Source of the DNA: Lachnospiraceae bacterium JLR.KK008
GTDB taxonomy: Bacteria; Bacillota; Clostridia; Lachnospirales; Lachnospiraceae
Assembly (NCBI GenBank): GCA_037015955.1
Contig: CP143548.1
Coordinates: 2,412,001-2,476,000 of the forward strand
Reading direction: 5' to 3'
Length of the DNA: 64,000 nucleotides
The first letter of the stretch is position 1. Each line of letters begins with the position of its first letter. The notes under the pieces are model-generated. The model searched no databases. It had not been told where the DNA came from and saw only the letters and a program-made list of their open reading frames with translations. A program made the translations under genes and the position numbers. Below are positions 17,410-26,756 of the stretch, piece after piece.

Positions 17410-17649
17410 ATGTTTATCAATAAATCGGCTGCCGGACGGAATAATATTTGCGGAGAAACGATCGCCAGACTGAGAATGCAGCTGGGAATTTCCCAGCGCG
17501 CATTGGCAGACAAACTACAGATTGCCGGCCTCGATATGAATAAAAATGCTATACAGCGAATCGAGTCCGGCAAACGATTTGTGACAGATATTGAATTAAA
17601 AGCAATCGCCAGCGTCCTGGAAATCACAGTGGATGAGTTATTGAGATAA
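17410..17649 (+). CDS. XRE-family transcriptional regulator
   Basis: About 79 aa, a minimal helix-turn-helix of the Cro/C1 type: ETIARLRMQLGISQRALADKLQI, then NKNAIQRIESGKRFVTDIELKAIASVLEI. It has no added sensor domain. The ATG at 17410 has GGAGG five bases before it, so upstream in-frame starts at 17386 and 17395 are less likely. It is the only plus-strand gene in this stretch and is divergent from a small membrane peptide gene across clear palindromes. Confidence 0.85.
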   Translation: MFINKSAAGRNNICGETIARLRMQLGISQRALADKLQIAGLDMNKNAIQRIESGKRFVTDIELKAIASVLEITVDELLR

Positions 17650-17690
17650 CACTGCTGAATCATAATGTAAAGAAACGATCACAGATTGAT

Positions 17691-19360
17691 CTATTTCACC
17701 AATTCTTCTTTATATTTCTCCAGTATCTTCCCGGCGGTGTAATCGGAAACGTTAAAATCCCGGACGCCCATCTCCTCATAACGGGTGAGCTTGATTCGCA
17801 GGTAATAACGGGACAGAACATGATCGCTCCACGGTTTCTGTCCTTCCAGCAAGCCTGCCTCCTCCAGTATCGGTATGGCATCACTGCTCAGCTTGAACAG
17901 ATAAGAAGTATCCAGTTCATCGGAAGCATGTGTCACATTGTATCTCGCTATGAGAGCATCCGGTCTGGCCAGAGAAAAGACAAGGTAGCATATGGTAACG
18001 ACCGCCATCCCATAGCGAAACAGCGGAAAACGCGGTCTGTATATGGTTACAATACAGCCGGCCAGAAGGATGTCGATGACGACAAGCGACCACAGCACCA
18101 GAATCCGCAGAAATGTGAGCTGATATGCCTGCACATACAAAATCATGCGCATGGCGGAGGAAGCGTCCATAATCAGCGTACAGGCGGAAAAAGCAGTCAG
18201 AAGGAGCTTCAATGTCCCGTGTTCCCGAAACCTGGAGACAAAGGTGAGCAGGATAATGACATTCATCAGACAGACAGTCAGCAGTTGAAAATAGCCTTCC
18301 CGCGCATAGGAGGCATACGTATAGCCTTCCGTCAGCGTGACGCTGCCCATAAACAGACAGGAAATCTGGATCGCGCAGAAGATCACATATACGACTGTTA
18401 AGACCAGCAGAAAAGCAATCCCGATCATCGGCTCCCATCTCTTTTGTTCTTTCCTGACGGCCATCGTTTCCCCGCGGTCGGTTAGATATGCGATCATCGC
18501 ATAAGAGCCGAACACGCCCACTGCCAGAAGCAGACAGAACCATAACGGATGGGCAGGAAATCCAATCCATGACAGCATCGTTTCGCACAGACGTTCAAAT
18601 ACCGCGTCAGCGCTGGCCAACAGAAATACCGCTGCCAGGACGACCGGTGCAGACAGGCTCGCGCCCAGCCATATATATTTGCTCTTTGACGGTTTTCCAT
18701 CCCGCTCTCCTGACAAAGCCCGGTCAACAGACTGAAAAAAGCACGGCAGCCAGCCCATGGATACAAAAGGCGTCCCACAAATCCAAACCAGCCAGGCACC
18801 GGGCCCCACGTTTCCGTATTACAGAAATGTGCAAGCAACAGACAGAGAAACAGAAGCAGCATCCCGATCGTATTCCACGTAATCAGAAGACGACTTCCTG
18901 TGAGAACACTGCTGAGCGATAAAAGTCCCCAGCAAATAAAATAAAACAGCGTACGTCTCCCCGTCTGCAGTCCCATATTTCGAAACAGGGCATACAGCCC
19001 GCCCATGGTCAGCAATGACAATATCGGTACAGAAATACCACAAAATCCCGGATAAAGGCAAAAAGCAAACAAAATACCGTATAGAATACAGCCGATTCCA
19101 TACACCCGGAAATGATCCATCAGCTGCTCCAGTTTCGGACTGCGCACCGACTTTGCGGACGGAGCAGGCGCCGGGACAATCGGCCGTCCGCCGCCCGGAT
19201 ATGGCTGGCCCGGCGGCAGGCAAGCGCCCGGATACGGAGGATTCAGCGGCGGATGGCCGTCCGGATGCGACTGCCTGGCAGTTCCGTTTTTCCTGCTTCT
19301 GTCTCCTTGCCCGCCGTTTTCCCCGTACATAGTTTCCCCATACATATTTTCCCCGTACAT
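17691..19360 (-). pseudogene. DUF4153/DUF4173-type membrane protein, frameshifted
   Basis: Two overlapping frames form one protein. The N-terminal part (from 19360) has a Gly/Pro-rich leader (MYGENMYGETMYGENGG, NPPYPGACLPPGQPYPGGG) and several membrane helices, ending in HFCNTETWGP. The sequence then continues in the next frame as GAWLVWICGTPFVSMGW and runs through about six more helices to KEELVK at 17691. The shift falls in the run GTGGGGCCCGG near 18800, so a one-base indel or assembly error is likely. It ends an operon with a small XRE regulator and a DUF2975 protein. The start ATG has AGGAGG five bases upstream. Confidence 0.75.
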
Positions 19361-19381
19361 AGTTTCCTCCTTACTCCCTGA

Positions 19382-19603
19382 TCATGATTCGTTCTCTTTT
19401 TCATCCGGCTGCCACTCCAGCAGATCTCCCGGCTGACAGGCGAGCGCCTTACAGATCTTATCGAGAGTGTCTAATTTGACCGCCTTTGCCCTGCCGTTTT
19501 TTAACACGGAGATATTGGCGATCGTAATCCCCACCCGTTCGGACAGTTCGGTCACGCTCACTTTTCGTTTTGCCAACATGACATCGATATTGATAATGAT
19601 CAT
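19382..19603 (-). CDS. YozG-like XRE regulator
   Basis: 73 aa, MIIINIDVMLAKRKVSVTEL, then a compact helix-turn-helix (RVGITIANISVLKNGRAKAVKLDTLDKICKALACQPGDLLEW). This short form is usually paired with a DUF2975 membrane protein, exactly as here (22-base gap to the upstream gene). The ATG at 19603 matches the family's usual MIIINID start; a start five codons upstream is possible. It probably regulates its own operon through the palindrome at 20198-20238. Confidence 0.88.
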   Translation of the reverse strand: MIIINIDVMLAKRKVSVTELSERVGITIANISVLKNGRAKAVKLDTLDKICKALACQPGDLLEWQPDEKENES

Positions 19604-19625
19604 AGCTTCCTCTTCCATCCTTCTC

Positions 19626-20105
19626 TCAGATCGTCAACTCATTTTCCTCTGCCATCTGCGCCGCTTTGTAGATCAGATGTGACAGGGCGGCCGCCGCCAC
19701 AGTGATCGTCACTCCCACGAACACAACTACCAGGATCAGAAGCAGCAGGCCGCCGCCGCACATGTTAAATGTAAAAAAAATACCGCTGCCAACGAATAAA
19801 AACGCCGAATCAAAGGCTGCCAGAGCGGCAATCCGTTTGAGCATCCGGGCATTGATATAAGAAAACGAATTGTCTCTGCCAATCTCGGATGCCACCCGCC
19901 AGCAGCACAGCAGCACGAGATAGCAGGGAATCGCTGTGATCCATAAAAAGATCATCCATGGAACATAGCTATTCCCATACTGTGGCAGATCACGCAGTAC
20001 GATCTTTCCAATCGCCGGCAGAAAATAGAAATAAATAATAAGCCCGCACATACCGATACCGATGATGGCAGCTTTCAAGGAATTGGCCAATCCTTTCTGG
20101 TTCAT
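19626..20105 (-). CDS. DUF2975 membrane protein
   Basis: About 159 aa with four membrane helices (AIIGIGMCGLIIYFYFLP, VPWMIFLWITAIPCYLVLL, ALAAFDSAFLFVGSGIFFTF, GLLLLILVVVFVGVTITVAA). It matches the DUF2975 family, whose role is unknown but which is repeatedly found with small XRE regulators. The start at 20105 has AGGGGG seven bases upstream; twenty codons of upstream open frame have no ribosome site. It is the first gene of a three-gene operon with an XRE regulator and a DUF4153-type protein. Confidence 0.85.
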   Translation of the reverse strand: MNQKGLANSLKAAIIGIGMCGLIIYFYFLPAIGKIVLRDLPQYGNSYVPWMIFLWITAIPCYLVLLCCWRVASEIGRDNSFSYINARMLKRIAALAAFDSAFLFVGSGIFFTFNMCGGGLLLLILVVVFVGVTITVAAAALSHLIYKAAQMAEENELTI

Positions 20106-20173
20106 TACGGTTCCCCCTGTCTTTCCTGTCAATACTTGGTGCCATTTATTTCCATCATTTCCCATCTGCTGTT

Positions 20174-20238
20174 ATCATACTCCCGCACGCAAATAAAGTC
20201 AACAAATATTTATCGTAATTCGATAAATATTTGTTGAC
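20174..20238 (-). promoter_or_regulatory. Promoter with an 18-bp palindromic operator
   Basis: On the minus strand TTGACT (20202-20197) and TATGAT (20179-20174) are 17 bases apart. The -35 overlaps one arm of a perfect inverted repeat: GTCAACAAATATTTATCG at 20198-20215, its complement at 20221-20238, with a 5-base centre. A repressor bound here would block the DUF2975-XRE operon. The palindrome has no T tail, so it is not a terminator. Confidence 0.8.
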
Positions 20239-20256
20239 TTTCAGATTTCCTTCCAC

Positions 20257-21513
20257 TTACTTCCCGAACGCTGTCAGATCGAGTGTGGCAAAATAATCCT
20301 CCGGCGTCTCCGCCCTCCGAATCATCTGCGTGCTGCCGTCCTCCTTTAACAGAATTTCCGCGCTCCTGAGCTTGCCGTTATAATTGTAACCCATGGAAAA
20401 TCCGTGCGCTCCCGTATCATGGAGCACCAGGTAATCCCCGACCGCGATCTCCGGCAGCGCACGGTCGACCGCAAACTTATCACAGTTTTCGCAGAGACCG
20501 CCGACTACATCATAGACATGCGTGAGCGGCTCCTCCTCTTTCCCGAGAACGGTAATGTGATGATAAGCGCCATACACCGCCGGCCGCATCAGATTCGCCG
20601 CACAGGCATCCACACCGATATATTCCTTGTAAATATGCTTTTCATGAATGGCTTTCGTCACCAGGCAGCCATACGGCGCGAGCATAAAGCGCCCCATCTC
20701 CGTGTAGATCGCCAGATCATCCATCCCCGCCGGAGTGAGGATCTCTTCATAAGCCTGGCGCACCCCTTCACCGATAGCCATAATATCATTGGGCGTATCT
20801 TCCGGTTTATAGGGAATGCCGACGCCGCCGGAGAGGTTGATAAAGGCAATATGGACATCCAGTTCCTGCTTCAGCTGGACGGCCAGCCGGAAGAGGATTC
20901 TCGCCAGTTTCGGATAATAGGCCTCCGATATGGTATTGCTGGCGAGAAACGCGTGAATGCCGAAATGTTTGACGCCTTTCGCCTTCATATAGCGGAACGC
21001 CTCTTTCATCTGCTCTTTTGTCATGCCGTATTTCGCGTCTCTCGGCGTGTCCATAATCTGATTGTGGATCTCAAAATCTCCGCCCGGATTATAGCGGCAA
21101 CACATCGTCTCTTTAAACGGCGCGATCTTCTCATAAAATTTCAGATGAGTTATGTCATCGAAATTGATAATCGCCTCCAGGTCACTGGCCAGCCTGAAGT
21201 CTTCCTCCGGCGTCATATTGGAGGAAAACATAATCTCCTCGCCGCCAAATCCTACCTGCTGTGACAGATACAATTCCGTATAGGACGAGCAGTCCATGCC
21301 AATCCCTTCTTCTCTTAAGATCTGCATCAGATAAGGATTGGGTGTCGCCTTGACCGCAAAATATTCTTTGAATCCCGGGTTCCATGCAAACGCCCGTTTC
21401 ACTCTGCGGGCATTTTCCCGAATCCCTGTTTCGTCATATAAATGAAAGGGAGTCGGATACTTCTCCGCCATCTCCCGTACTTGTGAAAGTGTTACAAAAG
21501 GCTTTTTTTCCAT
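20257..21513 (-). CDS. lysA: Diaminopimelate decarboxylase
   Basis: 418 aa PLP-dependent fold-III decarboxylase. The PLP lysine lies in YFAVKATPNP, and the glycine-rich NLSGGVGIPYKP, the active-site Cys in GGLCENCDKFA and the ETGRF-like TEMGRFMLAP phosphate-binding segment are all visible. LysA converts meso-diaminopimelate to lysine, the last step of lysine biosynthesis. The sequence is closer to the subgroup with an extended N-terminus than to the short Bacillus type. It has its own promoter and stands apart from other lysine genes. Confidence 0.9.
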   Translation of the reverse strand: MEKKPFVTLSQVREMAEKYPTPFHLYDETGIRENARRVKRAFAWNPGFKEYFAVKATPNPYLMQILREEGIGMDCSSYTELYLSQQVGFGGEEIMFSSNMTPEEDFRLASDLEAIINFDDITHLKFYEKIAPFKETMCCRYNPGGDFEIHNQIMDTPRDAKYGMTKEQMKEAFRYMKAKGVKHFGIHAFLASNTISEAYYPKLARILFRLAVQLKQELDVHIAFINLSGGVGIPYKPEDTPNDIMAIGEGVRQAYEEILTPAGMDDLAIYTEMGRFMLAPYGCLVTKAIHEKHIYKEYIGVDACAANLMRPAVYGAYHHITVLGKEEEPLTHVYDVVGGLCENCDKFAVDRALPEIAVGDYLVLHDTGAHGFSMGYNYNGKLRSAEILLKEDGSTQMIRRAETPEDYFATLDLTAFGK

Positions 21514-21569
21514 ATATTAACATCCTTTCTTTCGTATGCCCTGAGGGCAGGAGCTTCCTGCCGTACATG

Positions 21570-21598
21570 AATGTATCATATACCTGCCCGTGTGTCAA
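21570..21598 (-). promoter_or_regulatory. lysA promoter
   Basis: TTGACA (21598-21593) and TACATT (21575-21570) with a 17-base spacer on the minus strand, in the 115-base gap before lysA. A short hairpin (GGCAGGAGC... TCCTGCC type) follows in the leader at about 21545-21562. No lysine riboswitch is visible. Confidence 0.7.
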
Positions 21599-21628
21599 TC
21601 CGTCCTGCGACTGTCCTTCATGCCCGTC

Positions 21629-24274
21629 CTAAAGCTCCTTGGGAAAAATATCACCGAGAAAGATTCGTCCGCTCTCCTGCCTTTCCTCATAAGTCTGTAA
21701 TACCTGGGCACTGGCCGTCCGGATCTCCTCTTCCAGCTCTCTGGCGGAGATGAGAATGCAGCCCGCACCGCGGATAATAATCTGCTCGAGCCCGTCGGAG
21801 GTGGCCACGCTGATCTGATACTGCCGGCTGTTCTCATGGGCGAATTTCTCGATATACTGGTCGGCAGTCTCTGCCTCCTTCGTATATACGACGTGGATGT
21901 TATGATAATCGAGTGTCTCCTCCGCATGTCCCTCCAGACGGTAGGCATCGAAAACCGCAATCAGCTCACAGCCGCGGACCCCCTGATAATTGCAGAGAAT
22001 ATCCAGGAGGCGGCCCCGGGCGCCGTCCAGACTGACCTGCGCCAGTTCCCGCAGCTCCTCCCAGGCAAAAATGATATTGTATCCGTCCACAAGCAGGTAT
22101 TCCGGCTTTCTCTCCCGGGGACGGTAAACACGCGTCTCGGACGCAGTCGTGCTCTGCGGCCTTTTCCTCCTCGCGGAAATGCCCTTATGCGTGACCGGCG
22201 AGTCCTTTCTGTTGGCGTAAGCCGTCCTGTTGAGGATCGCATCGATCTCCTCCGTACCGATCGCGATCTCCTTTTCTTCCGGACTGCGGCGGCGCGCGTA
22301 TTCCCTGATCTCCTCGTCGGTAAGGATTTGCGCCGCGCTGAGTATGGACGGCAGGTGCATATAACGCGCCACCTCATACCAGGGCACCGTAAATCCGGCG
22401 CCGTGAGCGCAGAAAACCGAGTCCGCACAGTTGCGCACATCCCGCTCCGGATCATAGGCCCGCTCCGCCAGTACTTCCTCCGCATTATGGCAGGGCGCAT
22501 ATCCTTTCATAGTACACGTCAGACTGCCCTGTCCCTTTGTATAGCTGACGACTTCCTGATGGTATGCCTGCATACAGGCTACGGGAGCGCTGCCCCGCAG
22601 CACCGCTGTCTCCCCTTTGATTTCCGGCTGGAAAGCGCGCGCATGAAGCCGCTCCAGATCGGTCATCGCCCGGCCCGTCATCGCAGACGGCACTTCCAGT
22701 ACGAAATCATAATACGGTTCCAGTAATACGCTCTGAGCCTGCATCAGTCCCTGTCGCACCGCCCGGTATACCGCCTGCCGGAAGTCTCCGCCTTCCGTGT
22801 GCTTCAGATGTGCCTTCCCTGATTTGAGGGTGATCTTCATGTCCGTAATGGCAGAGCCTGTGAGCACGCCGCGGTGTTCCCGCTCCCGCAGATGTGTCAA
22901 CACAAGACGCTGCCAGTTCCGGTCAAGTACGTCCTCACTGCAGTCCGCCTCAAAGACAAGTCCGCTGCCCGGTTCCCCCGGCTCCAGCAGAAGATGCACC
23001 TCCGCATAGTGGCGCAGAGGTTCAAAGTGCCCCACCCCTTCCACGGTATCTGCAATCGTCTCTTTGTATACAATGCTCCCCGGCCCGAAATCGACTTCCA
23101 TTCCGAACCGTTCCTGCATCAGATGCCGTAAGATCTGAGTCTGGATCTCTCCCATCAGCTTCACCCGGATCTCCCGGTGCATCTCGTCCCATTCCACATG
23201 TAGCTGCGGTTCCTCTTCCGTCAGGAAGCGCGCCGCCTGAAGCACGCGGACCGGGTCACATCCCTCCGGGACAAGCATCTGACAGGAGAGCGCCGGTGCA
23301 AGCAGAGGAAGCGTCGTCTCTGTTTCCGTCCCCAACCCCGCTCCGGCAAACGTATGCTCCAGCCCGGTTACTGCCGCCGCCATGCCGGCTTCCAGCTGCG
23401 TCGTCGTCTCGTATCTGTCACCGGAATAGAATCTGATCTGACTGACTTTTTCCTGCACCTCTCCTTCCGCTGTCCGTATGTCCACCAAGTCCCGGACCGC
23501 CAGACTGCCGCCCGTCACCTTCAGATAAGTCAGACGCGCTCCCTGTTCATCCCTTCCGATCTTATACACTCTGGCGCCAAAAGCCTGCGGATACACCGGA
23601 GGCCTTAGATAGCGGCTGATTCCATCCAAAAGCTCCTCCACTCCCACTTCCTTCAGCGCAGACCCAAAATAACAGGGAAATACTTTCCTCGCCATTATCA
23701 GTCTGCAAATCTCACTCTCTTCCAGACTGCCGCTCTCCAGATACTGTTCCAGCGCGTGTTCCTCGCACACGGCTATGTTCTCATAAAAATCATCCGATCG
23801 TTCCGCGCAAAAGTCGATGCAGCCCTCGTCCAGCGATGTTTTCAGTTCCGCCTGAAGCGCTTCCCTGTCTGTCACAGGCTGGTCCATCTTATTGACAAAT
23901 ATAATGACAGGTACGTCATATTGCTCCAGCAGTTTCCACAGCGTCCGCGTATGGGCCTGTATGCCCTCGGCCCCATTGATCACAAGAATGGCGCCGTCCA
24001 ACACTTGCAGTGTCCGCTCCATCTCCGCAGAGAAATCCACGTGCCCCGGCGTATCCATCAGTGTGATCTGTAAGTCTCCATAAGAAAAGATGGCCTGCTT
24101 GGAAAAGATTGTGATGCCCCGCTGCTTTTCCAGCGCGTAAGTATCCAGAAAAGTGTCCCCTTTGTCCACCCTTCCCGCCTTTTTCAGTCTGCCGCTCTTA
24201 TGTAGCAGACTTTCCGACAGCGTCGTCTTGCCGGCGTCCACATGGGCCAATATCCCCAAGATCAATGATTTCAT
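21629..24274 (-). CDS. TetM-like translational GTPase fused to a YacP/Rae1-type NYN domain
   Basis: About 881 aa. Residues 1-650 are an EF-G/ribosomal-protection type GTPase: P loop ILAHVDAGKTTL, DTPGHVD, NKMD, and domains II-V as in TetM/TetW. Residues from about 710 form a NYN/YacP nuclease domain (LLVDGYNIIFAWEEL, AVFDAYRLEGH, SVATSDGLEQIIIRGAG). YacP (Rae1) cleaves mRNA in the ribosomal A site in Bacillus. The fusion therefore suggests a ribosome-acting GTPase that delivers an mRNA nuclease, rather than plain tetracycline resistance. The ATG at 24274 has GGAG upstream. It lies next to an ABC-F ATPase, another ribosome-acting type. Confidence 0.88.
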   Translation of the reverse strand: MKSLILGILAHVDAGKTTLSESLLHKSGRLKKAGRVDKGDTFLDTYALEKQRGITIFSKQAIFSYGDLQITLMDTPGHVDFSAEMERTLQVLDGAILVINGAEGIQAHTRTLWKLLEQYDVPVIIFVNKMDQPVTDREALQAELKTSLDEGCIDFCAERSDDFYENIAVCEEHALEQYLESGSLEESEICRLIMARKVFPCYFGSALKEVGVEELLDGISRYLRPPVYPQAFGARVYKIGRDEQGARLTYLKVTGGSLAVRDLVDIRTAEGEVQEKVSQIRFYSGDRYETTTQLEAGMAAAVTGLEHTFAGAGLGTETETTLPLLAPALSCQMLVPEGCDPVRVLQAARFLTEEEPQLHVEWDEMHREIRVKLMGEIQTQILRHLMQERFGMEVDFGPGSIVYKETIADTVEGVGHFEPLRHYAEVHLLLEPGEPGSGLVFEADCSEDVLDRNWQRLVLTHLREREHRGVLTGSAITDMKITLKSGKAHLKHTEGGDFRQAVYRAVRQGLMQAQSVLLEPYYDFVLEVPSAMTGRAMTDLERLHARAFQPEIKGETAVLRGSAPVACMQAYHQEVVSYTKGQGSLTCTMKGYAPCHNAEEVLAERAYDPERDVRNCADSVFCAHGAGFTVPWYEVARYMHLPSILSAAQILTDEEIREYARRRSPEEKEIAIGTEEIDAILNRTAYANRKDSPVTHKGISARRKRPQSTTASETRVYRPRERKPEYLLVDGYNIIFAWEELRELAQVSLDGARGRLLDILCNYQGVRGCELIAVFDAYRLEGHAEETLDYHNIHVVYTKEAETADQYIEKFAHENSRQYQISVATSDGLEQIIIRGAGCILISARELEEEIRTASAQVLQTYEERQESGRIFLGDIFPKEL

Positions 24275-24319
24275 GTATTTCTCCGTTCTCCACTGCAATT
24301 CCTACCGGCCGTCTCCCCG

Positions 24320-26164
24320 TCACTGCGCGGCGATCCGCTCCGCCAGATCGGTCAGATAGACGTACCGCTCCATTTTCTCTTCCAACAGCTTTTCCGTCTT
24401 TTCCTTTTCTTCCGTAAGCGCGCCCAGCTTCACAAAGTCAGTCGCTGCCTGAGCCATCCTGCCTTCCAGAGCGGCCAGAGCGGCTTCGATTGCTTCGATG
24501 TCAGCCTCGATTGTCTCATACTCTTTCTGCTCTTTATAAGTGAATTTCAGTTTCCGGTTCTGACTTTTCTGCTCCTTCCACTGTCTGCCGGCAGCTTTCT
24601 CCTGACCGGAAGCAGCCTCCCGGGACATCTCCGCCGCCGAAACCGCGCCGCCCTGCGCTGCGCTCTCTCCCCAGAGCCGCTCGCCTTTTTCCTGAAAATA
24701 TTCGGTATAACTTCCGTTATACAGCAATATCCGGCCGTCGCCCTCAAAGGTCAGCATCCGCCTCGCCACACGGTCGAGGAAATAACGATCATGGGAAACT
24801 GTGATCACGATCCCCGGAAATGTGTCCAGATAGTCCTCCAGCACGCAGAGCGTCTGAATATCCAGATCGTTGGTCGGCTCGTCGAGAATCAGTACATTCG
24901 GCGCCTCCATCAGCACTTTCGCCAGATACAGCCGCCTCCGCTCGCCGCCCGACAGTTTGCCGATCCTCGCGTACTGGAGAGCCCCTTCGAATAAAAATTT
25001 CTCCAGCATCTGGGAGGCCGTCACCGTGCCGTCCGCCGTCCGGATCACTTCCGCCGTCTCCCGGATATAATCGATGACCTTCTGGTCTGCGTCCATATGT
25101 TCCGCTTCCTGGGCATAATATCCGATCTTAACGGTCTCCCCGGTCTCCACCTGACCGCTGTCCGCCGTCTCCTGTCCGGTGATCAGACGCATCAGCGTCG
25201 TCTTCCCGCAGCCGTTTGGACCTAAAATGCCAATCCGGTCCGTCCGCAGAAACGTATATGTAAAATCCCGGATCAGCATGTTCTCTCCATAGCTCTTGGA
25301 AATATGGTGCAGAAGGATCGTCTTCTTTCCCAGTCTGGATGAGACGGCCTCAATCTCCACATTTGCCTCCGGTATCCTCTTCTCTTCATCCCGGAGCGCC
25401 TCGTATCTGGCGATATGCGCTTTCTGCTTGGTAGCACGCGCCCTGGCTCCTCTCTGTATCCAGGCGATCTCCTTACGCAGCATATTTTCATGCTTTTTCT
25501 GCGTGGAAGCCGCCATGGCCTCTCTCTCAGCCTTCAGCTTCAGAAAACCTTCGTAATTCGTCTGGTAGGAATACAGCTTTCCCTGATGCACTTCCACGAT
25601 ACGGTTACACACAAGATCGAGAAAGTAGCGGTCATGCGTGACCATGACGACCGTGCCCTTGTACGCCCGCAGCCAGTTTTCCAGCCATTCTGTCATCCGG
25701 TTGTCCAGATGGTTGGTCGGCTCATCGAGAATCAGGATCTCTCTGCCTGACAAAAGCGCACCCGCCAGCGCCACTTTCTTTTTCTGTCCGCCGGAGAGAG
25801 GATCGATGACCTGTCCATAGTCGGTAAAACCAAGTCTGTTCAGCATCGACTTCGCCTCCCCTTCTATGTCCCAGGCATGGGCACTGTCAGCGTTCGCCGT
25901 GACGACATAATCATAGATCGTCATTCCCTCCGGAAAGACCGGATTCTGGGGCAGATAACTGACCATCACCTGACTGCCTCTGGTCAGCTCTCCCGCTTCA
26001 AACGATTCCAGCCCTGCGATCACTTTCAGAAGCGTTGATTTTCCCGTACCGTTGATGCCGATGATTCCTGTCTTTTCCCCCGCTTCCAGACTGAAGTCCA
26101 CGCCGTCCAGCAATATTTTATCCGTGTATGATTTTGTCACATGTTTCATCGTCAGTAAATTCAT
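24320..26164 (-). CDS. ABC-F family ATP-binding protein
   Basis: 614 aa with two ABC ATPase domains and no membrane segments: Walker A GINGTGKSTLLK and GPNGCGKTTLMR, signatures LSGGQKKKVALAGAL and LSGGERRRLYLAKVL, Walker B ILILDEPTNHLD and VLILDEPTNDLD. The P-site tRNA-interaction linker between domains is basic (AWIQRGARARATKQKAHIARYEAL). The C-terminus is a coiled coil. ABC-F proteins act on the ribosome, some giving antibiotic protection, others relieving stalling. It lies 45 bases upstream of the GTPase-nuclease gene, so the two may be co-expressed. Confidence 0.93.
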   Translation of the reverse strand: MNLLTMKHVTKSYTDKILLDGVDFSLEAGEKTGIIGINGTGKSTLLKVIAGLESFEAGELTRGSQVMVSYLPQNPVFPEGMTIYDYVVTANADSAHAWDIEGEAKSMLNRLGFTDYGQVIDPLSGGQKKKVALAGALLSGREILILDEPTNHLDNRMTEWLENWLRAYKGTVVMVTHDRYFLDLVCNRIVEVHQGKLYSYQTNYEGFLKLKAEREAMAASTQKKHENMLRKEIAWIQRGARARATKQKAHIARYEALRDEEKRIPEANVEIEAVSSRLGKKTILLHHISKSYGENMLIRDFTYTFLRTDRIGILGPNGCGKTTLMRLITGQETADSGQVETGETVKIGYYAQEAEHMDADQKVIDYIRETAEVIRTADGTVTASQMLEKFLFEGALQYARIGKLSGGERRRLYLAKVLMEAPNVLILDEPTNDLDIQTLCVLEDYLDTFPGIVITVSHDRYFLDRVARRMLTFEGDGRILLYNGSYTEYFQEKGERLWGESAAQGGAVSAAEMSREAASGQEKAAGRQWKEQKSQNRKLKFTYKEQKEYETIEADIEAIEAALAALEGRMAQAATDFVKLGALTEEKEKTEKLLEEKMERYVYLTDLAERIAAQ

Positions 26165-26185
26165 GTCATGCCGCCTTTATGTAAG

Positions 26186-26209
26186 GAAGCCTCTGTATAA
26201 AGAGGCTTC
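26186..26209 (-). terminator. Hairpin between CotF-like gene and ABC-F gene
   Basis: GAAGCCTCT and AGAGGCTTC form a nine-base-pair stem with a six-base loop just beyond the CotF-like gene at 26223. The T run after it is weak, so termination is partial at best. Confidence 0.5.
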
Positions 26210-26222
26210 GAAAATTACTGTC

Positions 26223-26681
26223 TTACTGCATCCCGTTGACCTGTTTGTATTTATAGAGCATTTCCGCATGATTCTGCTCCTCGACCTGAATGTCCGCCAG
26301 AAGTTTGCGCACGGAAGAATCACAGCATGTAAATACATTTGTATTGTACTCGGAAGAGACGAGCTTTTCCGTGCCGATGCAGTCCGTCGCAAGGAAACAG
26401 TCTTCCTTCTTCTCCTGGGAATTGGTCATCTGATCGTATGTTCTCTTAGGCTCATAATTTCTGCCCTGAGAATCATTGCAGTCGCAGGTCGGTACGGTCC
26501 CTTTTAATACCTGCCCGAGAGAATTATAATGTTCCTGCTCATTCTGCTTTAATGTCTGGAACAGATTTTTCAACTCTGTGTCATGCGCCTGCTGCCCATA
26601 TTTCTCGTATTTCCTGATACATGTCTCTTCCTGCGTCTGCAGGTCTTTGATCGTCGTTGCTTCTTTTTCTGTCAATACCAT
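26223..26681 (-). CDS. Spore coat F / ferritin-like protein
   Basis: 152 aa, two helical blocks with ferritin-like spacing: DLQTQEETCIRKYEKYGQQA, LKQNEQEHYNSLGQVL, and at the end LLADIQVEEQNHAEMLYKYK. The E/H positions are those of CotF-type coat proteins. Several Cys (CDCND, DCFLATDC, CCDSS) are unusual and could form cross-links. This fits spore coat or related late sporulation use. It probably forms its own unit, upstream of a weak hairpin. Confidence 0.75.
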   Translation of the reverse strand: MVLTEKEATTIKDLQTQEETCIRKYEKYGQQAHDTELKNLFQTLKQNEQEHYNSLGQVLKGTVPTCDCNDSQGRNYEPKRTYDQMTNSQEKKEDCFLATDCIGTEKLVSSEYNTNVFTCCDSSVRKLLADIQVEEQNHAEMLYKYKQVNGMQ

Positions 26682-26756
26682 ACACGTGCACCTCGCTTAG
26701 AATTTTTTTACAATGCCAGTATGCCCGTGCGCAGTCAAATTATACGCCATCCATAT

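Noticed and set aside
21514-21628. Lysine riboswitch before lysA
   Set aside because: The 115-base gap is too short for the lysine riboswitch fold and lacks its conserved core; only a promoter and a small hairpin are visible.
21629-24274. Plain tetracycline resistance gene
   Set aside because: The C-terminal NYN domain and the chromosomal setting next to housekeeping genes argue for a translation-quality role; resistance is not excluded but not supported.
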